This document shows, in pieces, positions 8,513 to 16,386 of a DNA stretch of 64,000 bases (position 1 is its first letter; every line of letters starts with the position of its first letter). Origin of the DNA: Comamonadaceae bacterium (lineage in GTDB: Bacteria; Pseudomonadota; Gammaproteobacteria; Burkholderiales; Burkholderiaceae_C); assembly GCA_947453965.1 (NCBI GenBank), contig CANGIQ010000009.1, positions 1 through 64,000 on the forward strand, given 5' to 3'. The translations under genes were made by a program, and so were the position numbers. A model generated the notes under the pieces. That model did not search any database and was not told the origin of the DNA. It saw only the letters and a list, made by a program, of their open reading frames with translations.

Positions 8513-8935
8513 TTACTGAGGTCCTTCCACCACCTCAATCACGCTGCGAAACGCGTCAATTGCCGTTGGAAAGCCGCAATACACCGTGGCGTGCAGCATG
8601 ACTTCGCGCAGTTCTTCAGGCGTGGCGCCGTTGTTGAGTGCCCCTCTGACGTGGGCTTTGAGCTCATGTTGTTTGCCTTGCGCTGCGAGCATCGCCACTG
8701 TGATCAGGCTGCGGGTTTTAAGCTCCAAACCCGGGCGCTGCCAGACATTGCCCCATGCGTTACGGGTGATGAACTCTTGCATAGGCATGGTGTATTCGGT
8801 GGCGTTGCCAAAGGCGCGGTCCACAAACTCGGGGCCCATCACTTGGGTGCGGGTGTTCAATCCGGCTTGAAACGCCGCATCATCGGGGCGTGCCTCGCGG
8901 GCGAGTTGCGAAGGTGTGGCAGGTGTGTTGGACAT
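8513..8935 (-). CDS. Carboxymuconolactone decarboxylase family protein (PcaC-like)
   Basis: 140 residues with PcaC-like features: FVDRAFGN, the WGNVWQRPGL segment, and KAHVRGALNNGATPEELREV in the alpha-helical AhpD-type domain. There is no CxxC pair, so it is of the decarboxylase type rather than a peroxidase reductase. PcaC acts on 4-carboxymuconolactone in the protocatechuate branch of the beta-ketoadipate pathway. No other pca gene is visible here, so the role may differ. It is convergent with the lyase operon and diverges from the AhpD-like gene at 8997, with 61 bases for both promoters. Confidence 0.75.
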   Translation of the reverse strand: MSNTPATPSQLAREARPDDAAFQAGLNTRTQVMGPEFVDRAFGNATEYTMPMQEFITRNAWGNVWQRPGLELKTRSLITVAMLAAQGKQHELKAHVRGALNNGATPEELREVMLHATVYCGFPTAIDAFRSVIEVVEGPQ

Positions 8936-8996
8936 GACAGGTCTTTCAAAAAACCCTGAGCATAATCAAAAGCTAAACCATCAGCCTGGAGATCCG

Positions 8997-9584
8997 ATGC
9001 ACACCCGCTACCCACAGCCCGAACTCAAAGACTTGCCCGAAGACATTCGCGCCAAAATTTTGGAAGTGCAAGAAAAAGCGGGTTTCGTGCCCAATGTGTT
9101 CTTGGGCCTGGCACGTCGCCCAGCCGAATGGCGCGCCTTCTTCGCTTACCACGATGCCTTGATGGTGCCCGAGTCAGTCGGGCGCGAAAGCGGTCTGAGC
9201 AAAGGCGACCGCGAAATGATCGTCACCACCACCAGCGCCGCCAACAACTGCCTGTACTGCGTGGTCGCCCACGGCGCGATTTTGCGCATCTACGAAAAAA
9301 AACCCTTGGTGGCCGACCAAGTCGCCGTCAATTACCGCAAGGCCGACATCACACCACGCCAGCGCGCCATGCTCGACTTTGCGATGAAGGTCTGCCAGCA
9401 TTCCGACCACATCGAAGACGCTGACTTTGCCGCCCTGCACGCGCACGGCTTCAGCGATGAAGACGCCTGGGACATTGCGGCCATCACGGCCTTCTTTGGT
9501 TTGAGCAACCGCATGGCCAGCTTCAGCCACATGATGCCCAACCCCGAGTTCTATCTCATGGGTCGCGTGCCCAAACAAAAGTAA
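8997..9584 (+). CDS. AhpD-like / peroxidase-related alkylhydroperoxidase-fold protein
   Basis: 195 residues from the ATG at 8997, preceded by GGAG at 8988-8991; an upstream in-frame start would extend into the divergent promoter. Cys85-x-x-Cys88 followed by His92 (CLYCVVAH) is the AhpD-type redox centre. The flanking EMIVTTTSAANNC and a C-terminal FFGLSNRMA helix match the uncharacterised peroxidase-related subfamily. AhpD proteins use the Cys pair to reduce peroxide or recycle a partner. The stop is immediately followed by the next ATG (no gap), so the two proteins are probably made together. Confidence 0.8.
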   Translation: MHTRYPQPELKDLPEDIRAKILEVQEKAGFVPNVFLGLARRPAEWRAFFAYHDALMVPESVGRESGLSKGDREMIVTTTSAANNCLYCVVAHGAILRIYEKKPLVADQVAVNYRKADITPRQRAMLDFAMKVCQHSDHIEDADFAALHAHGFSDEDAWDIAAITAFFGLSNRMASFSHMMPNPEFYLMGRVPKQK

Positions 9585-9869
9585 ATGGAATGCCGCAGCG
9601 GCTGCGGTGCGTGTTGCATTGCACCGTCCATCACCAGCCCCTTGCCAGGCATGCCACAGGGCAAACCAGCCGGCGTGCCCTGCGTACAGTTGATGCCAGA
9701 CATGCGCTGCGCGGTGTTTGGCCAAGCGGAGCGCCCCGATTTCTGTGGTGGCCTGCAACCTCACTTGGAGATGTGCGGCACAGACCGAACCGCAGCGTTG
9801 CTGTGGCTCACCCAGTTGGATGCAGCCACAACACCATCGGTACGCGACGCAGCAGCGTCTAAGGCGTGA
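9585..9869 (+). CDS. YkgJ-family cysteine-cluster protein
   Basis: 94 residues, starting on the base after the preceding stop. Eight cysteines are visible (3, 7, 10, 11, 33, 42, 54, 64), with the CxxxCxxCC start typical of the YkgJ/UPF0153 zinc- or iron-chelating family. PGMPQGKPAG and DFCGGLQP also fit the short proteobacterial members. The function is unknown; a metal-binding role is inferred from the cysteines. Zero-gap linkage to an AhpD-like thiol protein hints at a shared redox or metal context. The last 11 bases overlap the end of the convergent thioesterase gene. Confidence 0.75.
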   Translation: MECRSGCGACCIAPSITSPLPGMPQGKPAGVPCVQLMPDMRCAVFGQAERPDFCGGLQPHLEMCGTDRTAALLWLTQLDAATTPSVRDAAASKA

Positions 9870-10281
9870 CGATCTCGCGCATCCAGTCCGGCAAGTCGAG
9901 CGCTTTTTGATTGGGAAAGTCAACCCAAATCGTGGTGGCACCCCCTGCCGCGTAAATCACACCGGGCTTATCGACCAATTCCATCGTGCCCCAGGTTTCA
10001 AACGTGGTGCGGCCTGGGTCGCTGGTGTACATCTTCATCAACACCTCGCCTGGGTATTCGAGCTGTTTGTAGAAATTGCAAAACGCATTCACGATCACCG
10101 GGCCATGCCCATCGGCCTGAGGTTGGGCCCCGATCGAGCGCATCCAATCGACGCGAATGGTTTCGAGGTAGCGAAAATACGTGGCGTTGTTCACATGGCC
10201 CATCGCATCCATGTCACCCCAACGAATCGGGATGCGCATCTCGAACACCAGTTTTTTGTGTTCAGGAATCTCGAACTTCAT
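9859..10281 (-). CDS. Hotdog-fold acyl-CoA thioesterase (4-hydroxybenzoyl-CoA thioesterase type)
   Basis: 140 residues, starting at 10281 in an ATGA overlap with the upstream SDR gene. RWGDMDAMGHVNN at 20-32 is the 4HBT catalytic signature, with Asp25 and Asn31 in place, followed by YFRYLE on the long helix. The family hydrolyses acyl-CoA or aryl-CoA thioesters in the cytoplasm. The coupled SDR suggests a pathway handling hydroxyacyl or ketoacyl CoA esters, but no substrate can be assigned. Confidence 0.82.
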   Translation of the reverse strand: MKFEIPEHKKLVFEMRIPIRWGDMDAMGHVNNATYFRYLETIRVDWMRSIGAQPQADGHGPVIVNAFCNFYKQLEYPGEVLMKMYTSDPGRTTFETWGTMELVDKPGVIYAAGGATTIWVDFPNQKALDLPDWMREIVTP

Positions 10282-11060
10282 AGCGCAAAGCCGTCGTCCG
10301 CTGCGATGATGGCGCCATTCACAAAGTCGCTCTCGCCGCTGGCCAGCATGACCAACAAAGCATCCAAATCTTTGGGCTGACCCACGCGTTTGCGCGGCAA
10401 CATATTGACCAGCTTTTGGCCCTGCTCTGTCTGCCAGTGGTGGTGGTTGATTTCGGTGTCGATGTAGCCCGGGCAAATCGCATTCACATTGATGCCAAAA
10501 CGGCCCCACTCCACCGCCAAGGCTTTGGTCATTTGCACCACCGCCGCCTTGCTCATGCAGTACACCGCAATTTGCGGCAGAACTTTCAAGCCAGCCACCG
10601 AGGCAATGTTGATGATGCGCCCGCCTGTGAACGAGCCCGGTGCGGCACCTTTGGCACGCGCCAACATGCGTTTGCCCACCTCTTGCGCGACAAAGAAGGA
10701 GCCTTTGACGTTGGTGTCGAACACAAAGTCGTAATCCTCTTCGGTCACGTCTTGCACACGCTGGGTGGTGCTGACGCCGGAGTTGTTGACCAAGATGTCA
10801 ATGCTGCCCACTTCGGTCTCGGCACGGGCTATGGCGGCCTGGATGCTCTCGCGGCTGGTCACATCCAAAGCGACCACATGGGCATCCCCGCCCTCGCTTT
10901 CAATTTCGGCCCGAAGTTCTTTGAGTTTTTCCACCCGACGGCTGGCCAGCACCACGGCCGCACCTGCGCGCGACAAGGTACGCGCAAACTGTGCGCCCAG
11001 GCCGCTGGATGCGCCGGTCACCAAGGCCACGCGGCCCGATAAGTCAATGCTGTACGCCAT
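10278..11060 (-). CDS. Short-chain dehydrogenase/reductase (SDR)
   Basis: 260 residues from the ATG at 11060, which has AGGAG about six bases upstream; longer in-frame starts lack such a site. It is a classical SDR: TGASSGLG at 15-22, NNSG in the fourth strand, a Ser in NIASVAG, and Tyr167-x3-Lys171 (YCMSK). ASRR after the second strand suggests NADP preference. It resembles FabG-like 3-ketoacyl or 3-hydroxyacyl dehydrogenases. It forms a two-gene operon with the thioesterase and diverges from ETF-QO. Confidence 0.85.
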   Translation of the reverse strand: MAYSIDLSGRVALVTGASSGLGAQFARTLSRAGAAVVLASRRVEKLKELRAEIESEGGDAHVVALDVTSRESIQAAIARAETEVGSIDILVNNSGVSTTQRVQDVTEEDYDFVFDTNVKGSFFVAQEVGKRMLARAKGAAPGSFTGGRIINIASVAGLKVLPQIAVYCMSKAAVVQMTKALAVEWGRFGINVNAICPGYIDTEINHHHWQTEQGQKLVNMLPRKRVGQPKDLDALLVMLASGESDFVNGAIIAADDGFAL

Positions 11061-11161
11061 GCCTGTCTCCTGTGTGTATTGAGTTATTTCATTATGACAA
11101 GTGCCCCTGCCGAAGGCCCTAAAATCTGTCGCACCTCTGACAACAGAATGAGACACGACAC

Positions 11162-12847
11162 ATGACACCAGAAGAGATCCTCGCCCAGTTCGGCCCCCGT
11201 GAAGCCATGGAATACGACGTGGTCGTCGTAGGTGGTGGCCCCGGTGGTTTGGCCACCGCCATTCGCATCAAGCAACTCGCCGCCGAAAAAGGCAACGATG
11301 TGTCTGTGGTGGTGCTGGAAAAAGGCTCCGAGCCCGGCGCGCACATTTTGTCGGGTGCGGTGATGGACCCCAAAGCCATGACCGAACTCATCCCCAACTG
11401 GAAAGAACTCGGCTGCCCGCTGAACCAAGCGGTCACCGGCGACGATGTGCTGTTTCTCAGCGAAACAGGTTCCAAGCGCACGCCCGATTGGTTGCTGCCA
11501 CGTAACTTGCACAACGACGGCTGCTATGTGGTGTCACTGAGCAATGTGGTGAAGTGGATGGCTGCGCACGCGGAATCGATCGGCGTAGAAATTTTCCCAG
11601 GCTTCACCGCCGCGGAAGTGCTCTACAACGAAGACGGCTCGGTCAAAGGCATTGCAACGGGCAACCTGGGCATCAGCAAAGAAGGCGAACCCACCGACAA
11701 CTTCCAGCTCGGCATGGAACTGCACGCCAAGTACACCATCTTCGCCGAAGGTGCACGGGGCCACTTGGGCAAACAAGTGATTGCCAAATACAACTTGGCA
11801 GAAGGTCGCGACCCACAAAGCTATGCCATCGGCATCAAAGAGCTGTGGGAAGTCGACCCGTCCAAGGCCAAACCTGGTTTGGTGGTCCACACCTCCGGCT
11901 GGCCCATGCAAGACGACGCCTTTGGTGGCGGCTTTTTGTATCACCTCGAAGACAACAAAGTTACCTTGGGCTTTGTGCTGGGCCTGGACTACAAAAACCC
12001 TTGGCTCAGCCCCTTTGAAGAAATGCAACGCTGGAAAACACACCCAGCCATTGCTGCACATTTGGAAGGTGCCAAGCGCATTGGCTACGGCGCACGTGCC
12101 ATCAACAACGGCACGCCCCAAGCCTTGCCAAAAACCGTATTTCCAGGCGGCGCACTGATTGGTTGCGACGCAGGCTACTTGAACGCGGCCCGCATCAAAG
12201 GCAGCCACGCCGCCATCAAGAGCGGCATGCTGGCGGCTGACGCGGCTTATGAAGCCGTGTCGGCTGGACGCGCCAACGATGAGCTGAGTGCCTATCCCGC
12301 CGCATTCGAGAAGAGCTGGCTCAGCAAAGAGCTCAACCAAACCCGCAACTTCAAGCTGTGGTTCAAAAAAGGCATGTTGGTCGGTACGGTGATGACCGGT
12401 ATCGAGCAATGGCTGATGCCCAAGCTTGGCATCGACACACCACCATGGACTTTGCATGGCAGCAAGCCTGACCATGTGAACCTGGAGCCGGCGGCGCAAC
12501 ACACCCCAATCAACTACCCCAAACCCGACGGCAAACTCACGTTTGACCGCTTGAGCAGCGTGTTCATCAGCAACACCAACCACGAAGAAAACCAACCTGC
12601 GCACTTGACGCTCAAAGACGCGTCGGTACCTGTGAGCATCAACCTCGCGAAATATGCAGGCCCCGAGAGCCGCTACTGCCCCGCCGGTGTGTACGAGTTT
12701 GTGAAGAACGACGACAACAGCGACCGCTTGCAAATCAACGCCCAAAACTGCGTGCACTGCAAGACCTGCGACATCAAAGACCCGACCCAAAACATTGTGT
12801 GGGTCACGCCCGAAGGCGGCGGTGGTCCCAACTACAGCGGTATGTAA
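11162..12847 (+). CDS. Electron-transfer flavoprotein-ubiquinone oxidoreductase
   Basis: 561 residues, the expected ETF-QO length. The FAD fold GGGPGGLA lies at about 24-31. The C-terminal ferredoxin-like domain has Cys residues in YCPAGVYEF and CVHCKTCDIKDP, giving the four ligands of one [4Fe-4S] cluster. GGGGPNYSGM closes the protein as in other members. It passes electrons from reduced ETF (etfBA lies at 49971-51675) to membrane ubiquinone and is a monotopic inner-membrane protein. It serves the two acyl-CoA dehydrogenases encoded in this window. gcvH follows five bases after its stop. Confidence 0.95.
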   Translation: MTPEEILAQFGPREAMEYDVVVVGGGPGGLATAIRIKQLAAEKGNDVSVVVLEKGSEPGAHILSGAVMDPKAMTELIPNWKELGCPLNQAVTGDDVLFLSETGSKRTPDWLLPRNLHNDGCYVVSLSNVVKWMAAHAESIGVEIFPGFTAAEVLYNEDGSVKGIATGNLGISKEGEPTDNFQLGMELHAKYTIFAEGARGHLGKQVIAKYNLAEGRDPQSYAIGIKELWEVDPSKAKPGLVVHTSGWPMQDDAFGGGFLYHLEDNKVTLGFVLGLDYKNPWLSPFEEMQRWKTHPAIAAHLEGAKRIGYGARAINNGTPQALPKTVFPGGALIGCDAGYLNAARIKGSHAAIKSGMLAADAAYEAVSAGRANDELSAYPAAFEKSWLSKELNQTRNFKLWFKKGMLVGTVMTGIEQWLMPKLGIDTPPWTLHGSKPDHVNLEPAAQHTPINYPKPDGKLTFDRLSSVFISNTNHEENQPAHLTLKDASVPVSINLAKYAGPESRYCPAGVYEFVKNDDNSDRLQINAQNCVHCKTCDIKDPTQNIVWVTPEGGGGPNYSGM

Positions 12848-12852
12848 ACACC

Positions 12853-13215
12853 ATGAACAAATATCACGCAGAACATACCTGGGTGCGCGTCGAAGGCGAC
12901 ACCGCCTTAGTGGGCATCACCCAACACGCGCAAGACACCTTGGGCGACATTGTGTTTGTGGACTTCGCAGAAGTTGGCAAAACCTTTGCACAAGGCACGG
13001 TGGCCGGGGTGGTCGAGTCGGTCAAAGCCGCCGCCGACGTGCACATGCCCGCCAGTGTGGAAATTGTGGAAACCAACGAAGCCCTGCGCGCCGACCCGTC
13101 ACTGGCCAACAGTGATCCCGAAGGGGCTGGCTGGTTTTACAAAGTTAAGCTCAGCAACCCTGCCGAGTTGGATGGCTTGATGGACGCTTCGGCGTACCAA
13201 GCGATCTCCGGTTAA
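12853..13215 (+). CDS. gcvH: Glycine cleavage system H protein
   Basis: 120 residues from the ATG at 12853. It is a canonical lipoyl protein: the ESVKAA loop puts the lipoylated Lys at position 58, preceded by GDIVFVDF and followed by NEALRADP and DPEGAGWF. H protein shuttles the aminomethyl group between GcvP, GcvT and dihydrolipoamide dehydrogenase. No gcvT or gcvP is nearby; instead the gene is coupled to ETF-QO, which is unusual. A hairpin terminator follows at 13235. Confidence 0.92.
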   Translation: MNKYHAEHTWVRVEGDTALVGITQHAQDTLGDIVFVDFAEVGKTFAQGTVAGVVESVKAAADVHMPASVEIVETNEALRADPSLANSDPEGAGWFYKVKLSNPAELDGLMDASAYQAISG

Positions 13216-13234
13216 ACCACCTGCTGCCACAAAC

Positions 13235-13264
13235 AAAAAGGCTGCTCATTGAACAGCCTTTTTA
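13235..13264. terminator. Bidirectional rho-independent terminator
   Basis: A 10-bp stem (AAAAAGGCTG / CAGCCTTTTT) encloses a 9-nt loop, with T-runs on both strands. It ends the ETF-QO/gcvH unit on the + strand. The stop codon of the convergent SRPBCC gene (13246-13248) lies inside it. Confidence 0.85.
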
Positions 13265-13695
13265 TTGTCTGTGCCCAGCACACGGGTCAGCCTGTCGAGG
13301 TTTTGTTCGTTGGCTGGCTCCACAATCGCTTTGACAGCTTGTGCGATGTGCGCGTCATCAAACACCTGCTGCCACAGCAGATGTGTACCGCCTGCAACCT
13401 GGGTCAGTTGCACGCTGAGCGTGAAAAATGGCTGACAGTCGTGACGAATCACGACACGTGAGGCGGGTTGAAGTTCAGTGAACACACTTTGGTTGGGGTA
13501 GCGTGCGCCGTCAGGCCCCACCATCACAAACGTCCAGCGACCACCGACCTGAAATTCGAAGGTTTCAAATTCGTTGGTGAATCCGTCGGGCCCCCACCAA
13601 GTGGCCAACACATCGGCTGACGCAAAGGCGTTGTAGACCGCTTGGGGTGAGAACGGCAAAGTTCGCTCGGTTTGAAACGTCGTGAGGTCGTCCAT
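13246..13695 (-). CDS. SRPBCC / AHSA1-family protein
   Basis: 149 residues from the ATG at 13695, which has GGTGA upstream. FSPQAVYNAFASADVLATWWGP near the N-terminus and GGRWTFVMVGPDG are typical of the Aha1-C-terminal-like START superfamily: a hydrophobic helix-grip cavity that binds small lipophilic ligands. Functions vary and none can be assigned. Its stop sits inside the bidirectional terminator. It lies 34 bases downstream of the aminotransferase on the same strand, so the two may share a transcript. Confidence 0.78.
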   Translation of the reverse strand: MDDLTTFQTERTLPFSPQAVYNAFASADVLATWWGPDGFTNEFETFEFQVGGRWTFVMVGPDGARYPNQSVFTELQPASRVVIRHDCQPFFTLSVQLTQVAGGTHLLWQQVFDDAHIAQAVKAIVEPANEQNLDRLTRVLGTDNKKAVQ

Positions 13696-13729
13696 CAAAT
13701 TCACCACAGCACGGCGATGCGTTTCACGC

Positions 13730-14920
13730 TCATAAAGCTTGTCCCAAACGCGCAATGCCTTCTTTGATCTTGTCCACATCCGCCGTGGCAAAGCTCAAAC
13801 GAATCGCGGATGCGTCGGGGTTGCTTGCAAAAAACGGTGCGCCTGGCACAAAGGCCACGCCTTTTTCAATCGCGCGTTTGGCCAGTTCAGCACCGTCTTT
13901 CACTTTGCCGCCCGCGCCGGTGAGGTTGGCCCAGAAGAACAAGCCGCCTTGAGGCTGGGTAAAGGCCAAGGCGTCGCCCAGCTCGCGCTTCAAGGCCTCG
14001 CCCATGGCTTGGGCGCGTTCGGCGTACACGCTGCGCACATGTGCCAAGGTGGCGGGCATGCGGCCTGCTTTCAAATACTGGGCTGCCGTGGCTTGAGCAA
14101 AGGTCGAGGTGTGTGCATCGCTGAACTGCTTGCACATGGTGGCGCGGGCCAGCAACTCGGGTGGGGCAATCATCCAGCCCACGCGCAGGCCGGGTGACAA
14201 CACTTTGCTCAAAGAGCCGCAGTGAATCAGCCAATCCCGGCTGCCCGGCACTTGGTCACTCAAAGCCAGCAGCGAAGGTGGCGGAGCTTCACCGAAGTAC
14301 AAGTCGCCGTAGGGGTCGTCTTCCACCACCACAGTTTTGTATTTCACGGCGAGTTCGAGCACGCGCAAGCGGCGCTCAAGGCTCAAGGTGGCGCCGCTGG
14401 GGTTGCCGAAGGTGGGAATGAGGTACACCAGCTTTGGTTTGTGCTGCACGATCATTTCTTCGAGCTTGTCGACCTGCACGCCGTGTGCGTCAATCGGCAC
14501 GCCCACCACTTGCGGACCGTACAAACGGAAACACTGGATAGTGGCCAAAAAGGTGGGGCCTTCGACCAAAGCCACGTCATTGGGGTTGAGCAAGGTTTTG
14601 GCAATCAGGTCCAAGGCTTGTTGGCTGCCCGTGGTGACGATCAAGCCGTCTGCAGACAAGCCCTTCACGCCCTTGCTCGCCATGAAAGTCGCCAGCTGCT
14701 CGCGCAGCGGGTTGTAACCCTCCGTTGCGCCGTATTGCAAGGCGGCACCGGGTTCTTCGCTCAAGGCGCGGGCACTGGCTTCGCGGATGCCTTCGACGTC
14801 AAACATGGCGCTGTCGGGAAAGCCGCCTGCAAAGCTGATGATGCCGGGTTTACCCAGCAATTTGAACAGTTCACGGATGGCGGAAGTTTCAACGTTGTTG
14901 AGGCGGTCGGCAAATTGCAT
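13730..14920 (-). CDS. PLP-dependent class I/II aminotransferase (2-aminoadipate aminotransferase / LysN type)
   Basis: 396 residues from the ATG at 14920. Fold-type I aminotransferase features: YGATEGYNPLRE (N-terminal substrate-binding part), TTGSQQALDL (phosphate-binding loop), IPTFGNPSGAT, EDDPYGDLYF, and GSLSKVLSPGLRVGW with the PLP-linking Lys. It resembles LysN/KAT-like enzymes with broad specificity for aromatic amino acids, 2-aminoadipate or branched chains. The start is only 19 bases from the divergent nth start, so the promoters overlap. The exact substrate is uncertain. Confidence 0.85.
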   Translation of the reverse strand: MQFADRLNNVETSAIRELFKLLGKPGIISFAGGFPDSAMFDVEGIREASARALSEEPGAALQYGATEGYNPLREQLATFMASKGVKGLSADGLIVTTGSQQALDLIAKTLLNPNDVALVEGPTFLATIQCFRLYGPQVVGVPIDAHGVQVDKLEEMIVQHKPKLVYLIPTFGNPSGATLSLERRLRVLELAVKYKTVVVEDDPYGDLYFGEAPPPSLLALSDQVPGSRDWLIHCGSLSKVLSPGLRVGWMIAPPELLARATMCKQFSDAHTSTFAQATAAQYLKAGRMPATLAHVRSVYAERAQAMGEALKRELGDALAFTQPQGGLFFWANLTGAGGKVKDGAELAKRAIEKGVAFVPGAPFFASNPDASAIRLSFATADVDKIKEGIARLGQAL

Positions 14921-14939
14921 GGTGGTGAATAATTGGCTT

Positions 14940-15578
14940 ATGAAAACACAGCACATTGAGCCTTTTTTTGCGACGCTGAAAGCAGCCAATCCGCAGCCCA
15001 ATACCGAGTTGGAATATACCAGCGTGTTCGAGTTGCTCACCGCTGTGCTGCTGAGCGCACAAGCCACCGATGTGGGCGTGAACAAGGCCACGCGCCGCCT
15101 GTTTCCGGTGGCCAACACACCGCAGCAAATTCTGGATCTGGGCCTGGATGGTTTGGAGCGGTACATCAAGACCATTGGCCTGTACCACAGCAAGGCCAAG
15201 CATCTCATGCAGACCTGCCGCATCTTGGTTGAACAGCATCAAGGTGCTGTGCCGCGCACCCGTGAGGCCCTGGAGGCTCTGCCGGGCGTAGGTCGTAAAA
15301 CAGCGAACGTGGTACTGAACGTGGCGTTTGGTGAACCCACCATGGCGGTGGATACACATATTTTTCGGGTCGGCAACCGCACGGGTTTGGCTCCGGGCAA
15401 AACGCCGTTAGCGGTCGAGATGCAACTGATGAAGCGCATCCCAGCGCAGTACCTGGTCGACGCCCACCATTGGCTGATCTTGCACGGCCGCTATGTGTGC
15501 CAGGCACGCAAACCGCTGTGCTGGCAGTGCGGGGTGTCGGACTACTGCAGCTTCAAGCCCAAAACGCCCAAGGCCTGA
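14940..15578 (+). CDS. nth: Endonuclease III (DNA glycosylase/AP lyase)
   Basis: 212 residues. The HhH motif LPGVGRKTAN carries catalytic Lys120, and Asp138 is in VDTHIFR; both fall at the same numbers as in E. coli Nth. The C-terminal Cys187-x6-Cys194-x2-Cys197-x5-Cys203 binds a [4Fe-4S] cluster. It removes oxidised pyrimidines and cleaves abasic sites in base excision repair. Stop-to-stop contact with the VOC gene leaves no intergenic base. Confidence 0.96.
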   Translation: MKTQHIEPFFATLKAANPQPNTELEYTSVFELLTAVLLSAQATDVGVNKATRRLFPVANTPQQILDLGLDGLERYIKTIGLYHSKAKHLMQTCRILVEQHQGAVPRTREALEALPGVGRKTANVVLNVAFGEPTMAVDTHIFRVGNRTGLAPGKTPLAVEMQLMKRIPAQYLVDAHHWLILHGRYVCQARKPLCWQCGVSDYCSFKPKTPKA

Positions 15579-16112
15579 TTACTGAAATTCTTTCTCGTGC
15601 ATCCAAGCTGCGTGCTTGGGGGCCTGGCGGGTTTTGCTCCACTCTTCGAGCATCTCCCATTTCACGGCGTCGAGCTTTTCGTACATCTCAGGCGTGCCCA
15701 CGTCACACGCCAATTCCAAGCGGTGGCCGTTGGGGTCGAAGAAGTAAATCGACTTGAAGATGGTGTGGTCGGTGATGCCCAACACCTCCACACCACCAGC
15801 TTCGAGCTGCGCCTTGGCCGCTTCGAGTTCGGACATGGTGTTAACTTTGAAGGCAATGTGCTGTACCCACTCTGGCGTGTTGGTGTCGCGTCCCATGGCA
15901 GGCGCTGTGGGCAATTCAAAAAACGCCAACACATTGCCGTTGCCTGCGTCTAAAAACACATGCATATAGGGGTCAGGCGCTTTGGTGCTGGGCACCAAGT
16001 CTTCGGCAATGGCGAGCACAAAGTTCATGTTGAGGTGCTTGACGTACCAGTCCACGGTTTGTTTGGCGTCTTTGCAGCGGTAGGCCACGTGGTGAATGCG
16101 ATCAATCTTCAT
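15579..16112 (-). CDS. VOC-family (glyoxalase / extradiol dioxygenase-like) protein
   Basis: 177 residues; the ATG at 16112 has GGAG upstream. One vicinal-oxygen-chelate unit is visible: HHVAYRCKD at the start, VQHIAFKV in the middle, and FFDPNGHRLEL with the distal Glu. His and Glu residues are positioned to bind a divalent metal. The family includes glyoxalases and ring-cleaving dioxygenases. It lies downstream of a DUF2783 gene and an FAD hydroxylase on the same strand, suggesting aromatic catabolism. The Pseudomonas itaconate locus, as I remember it, also contains a VOC gene, so a link to the operon upstream is an alternative. Confidence 0.75.
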   Translation of the reverse strand: MKIDRIHHVAYRCKDAKQTVDWYVKHLNMNFVLAIAEDLVPSTKAPDPYMHVFLDAGNGNVLAFFELPTAPAMGRDTNTPEWVQHIAFKVNTMSELEAAKAQLEAGGVEVLGITDHTIFKSIYFFDPNGHRLELACDVGTPEMYEKLDAVKWEMLEEWSKTRQAPKHAAWMHEKEFQ

Positions 16113-16132
16113 GAGGTTCTCCAGTTCAGCGT

Positions 16133-16372
16133 TTATTCGGCAGCGACGTCCGCACGCGCAAGGCTTAAGGCCTCGCGCAGCACCTGCATGTCGCCGATGT
16201 GGTTGGCCAAGAGCAAGATGAGCTTGGCATTGACCAAAGCGCTTTGTTCGTCGCTGAGGTTGCGGTGGGTGTCGATCAGGGCTTGGTAAAAATCATCGCC
16301 CGGTGTGAAGTCACGAAAGTAGCGTTTGCCTGATTCGTTGAAATTGGGTTGCAGATTCAATGCGTGGTTCAT
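16133..16372 (-). CDS. DUF2783-type small protein
   Basis: 79 residues. FTPGDDFYQALIDTH and the LSDEQSALVNAKLILLLANHIGD segment fit the DUF2783 family, as I remember it, which is often found beside FAD-dependent aromatic hydroxylases. No signal peptide, no cysteines, mostly helical. The gene lies 14 bases after the monooxygenase and 20 before the VOC gene, so all three are probably one transcript. The function is unknown; a partner or accessory role to the hydroxylase is inferred from context alone. Confidence 0.65.
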   Translation of the reverse strand: MNHALNLQPNFNESGKRYFRDFTPGDDFYQALIDTHRNLSDEQSALVNAKLILLLANHIGDMQVLREALSLARADVAAE

Positions 16373-16386
16373 GGTGTGTCCCTCGT

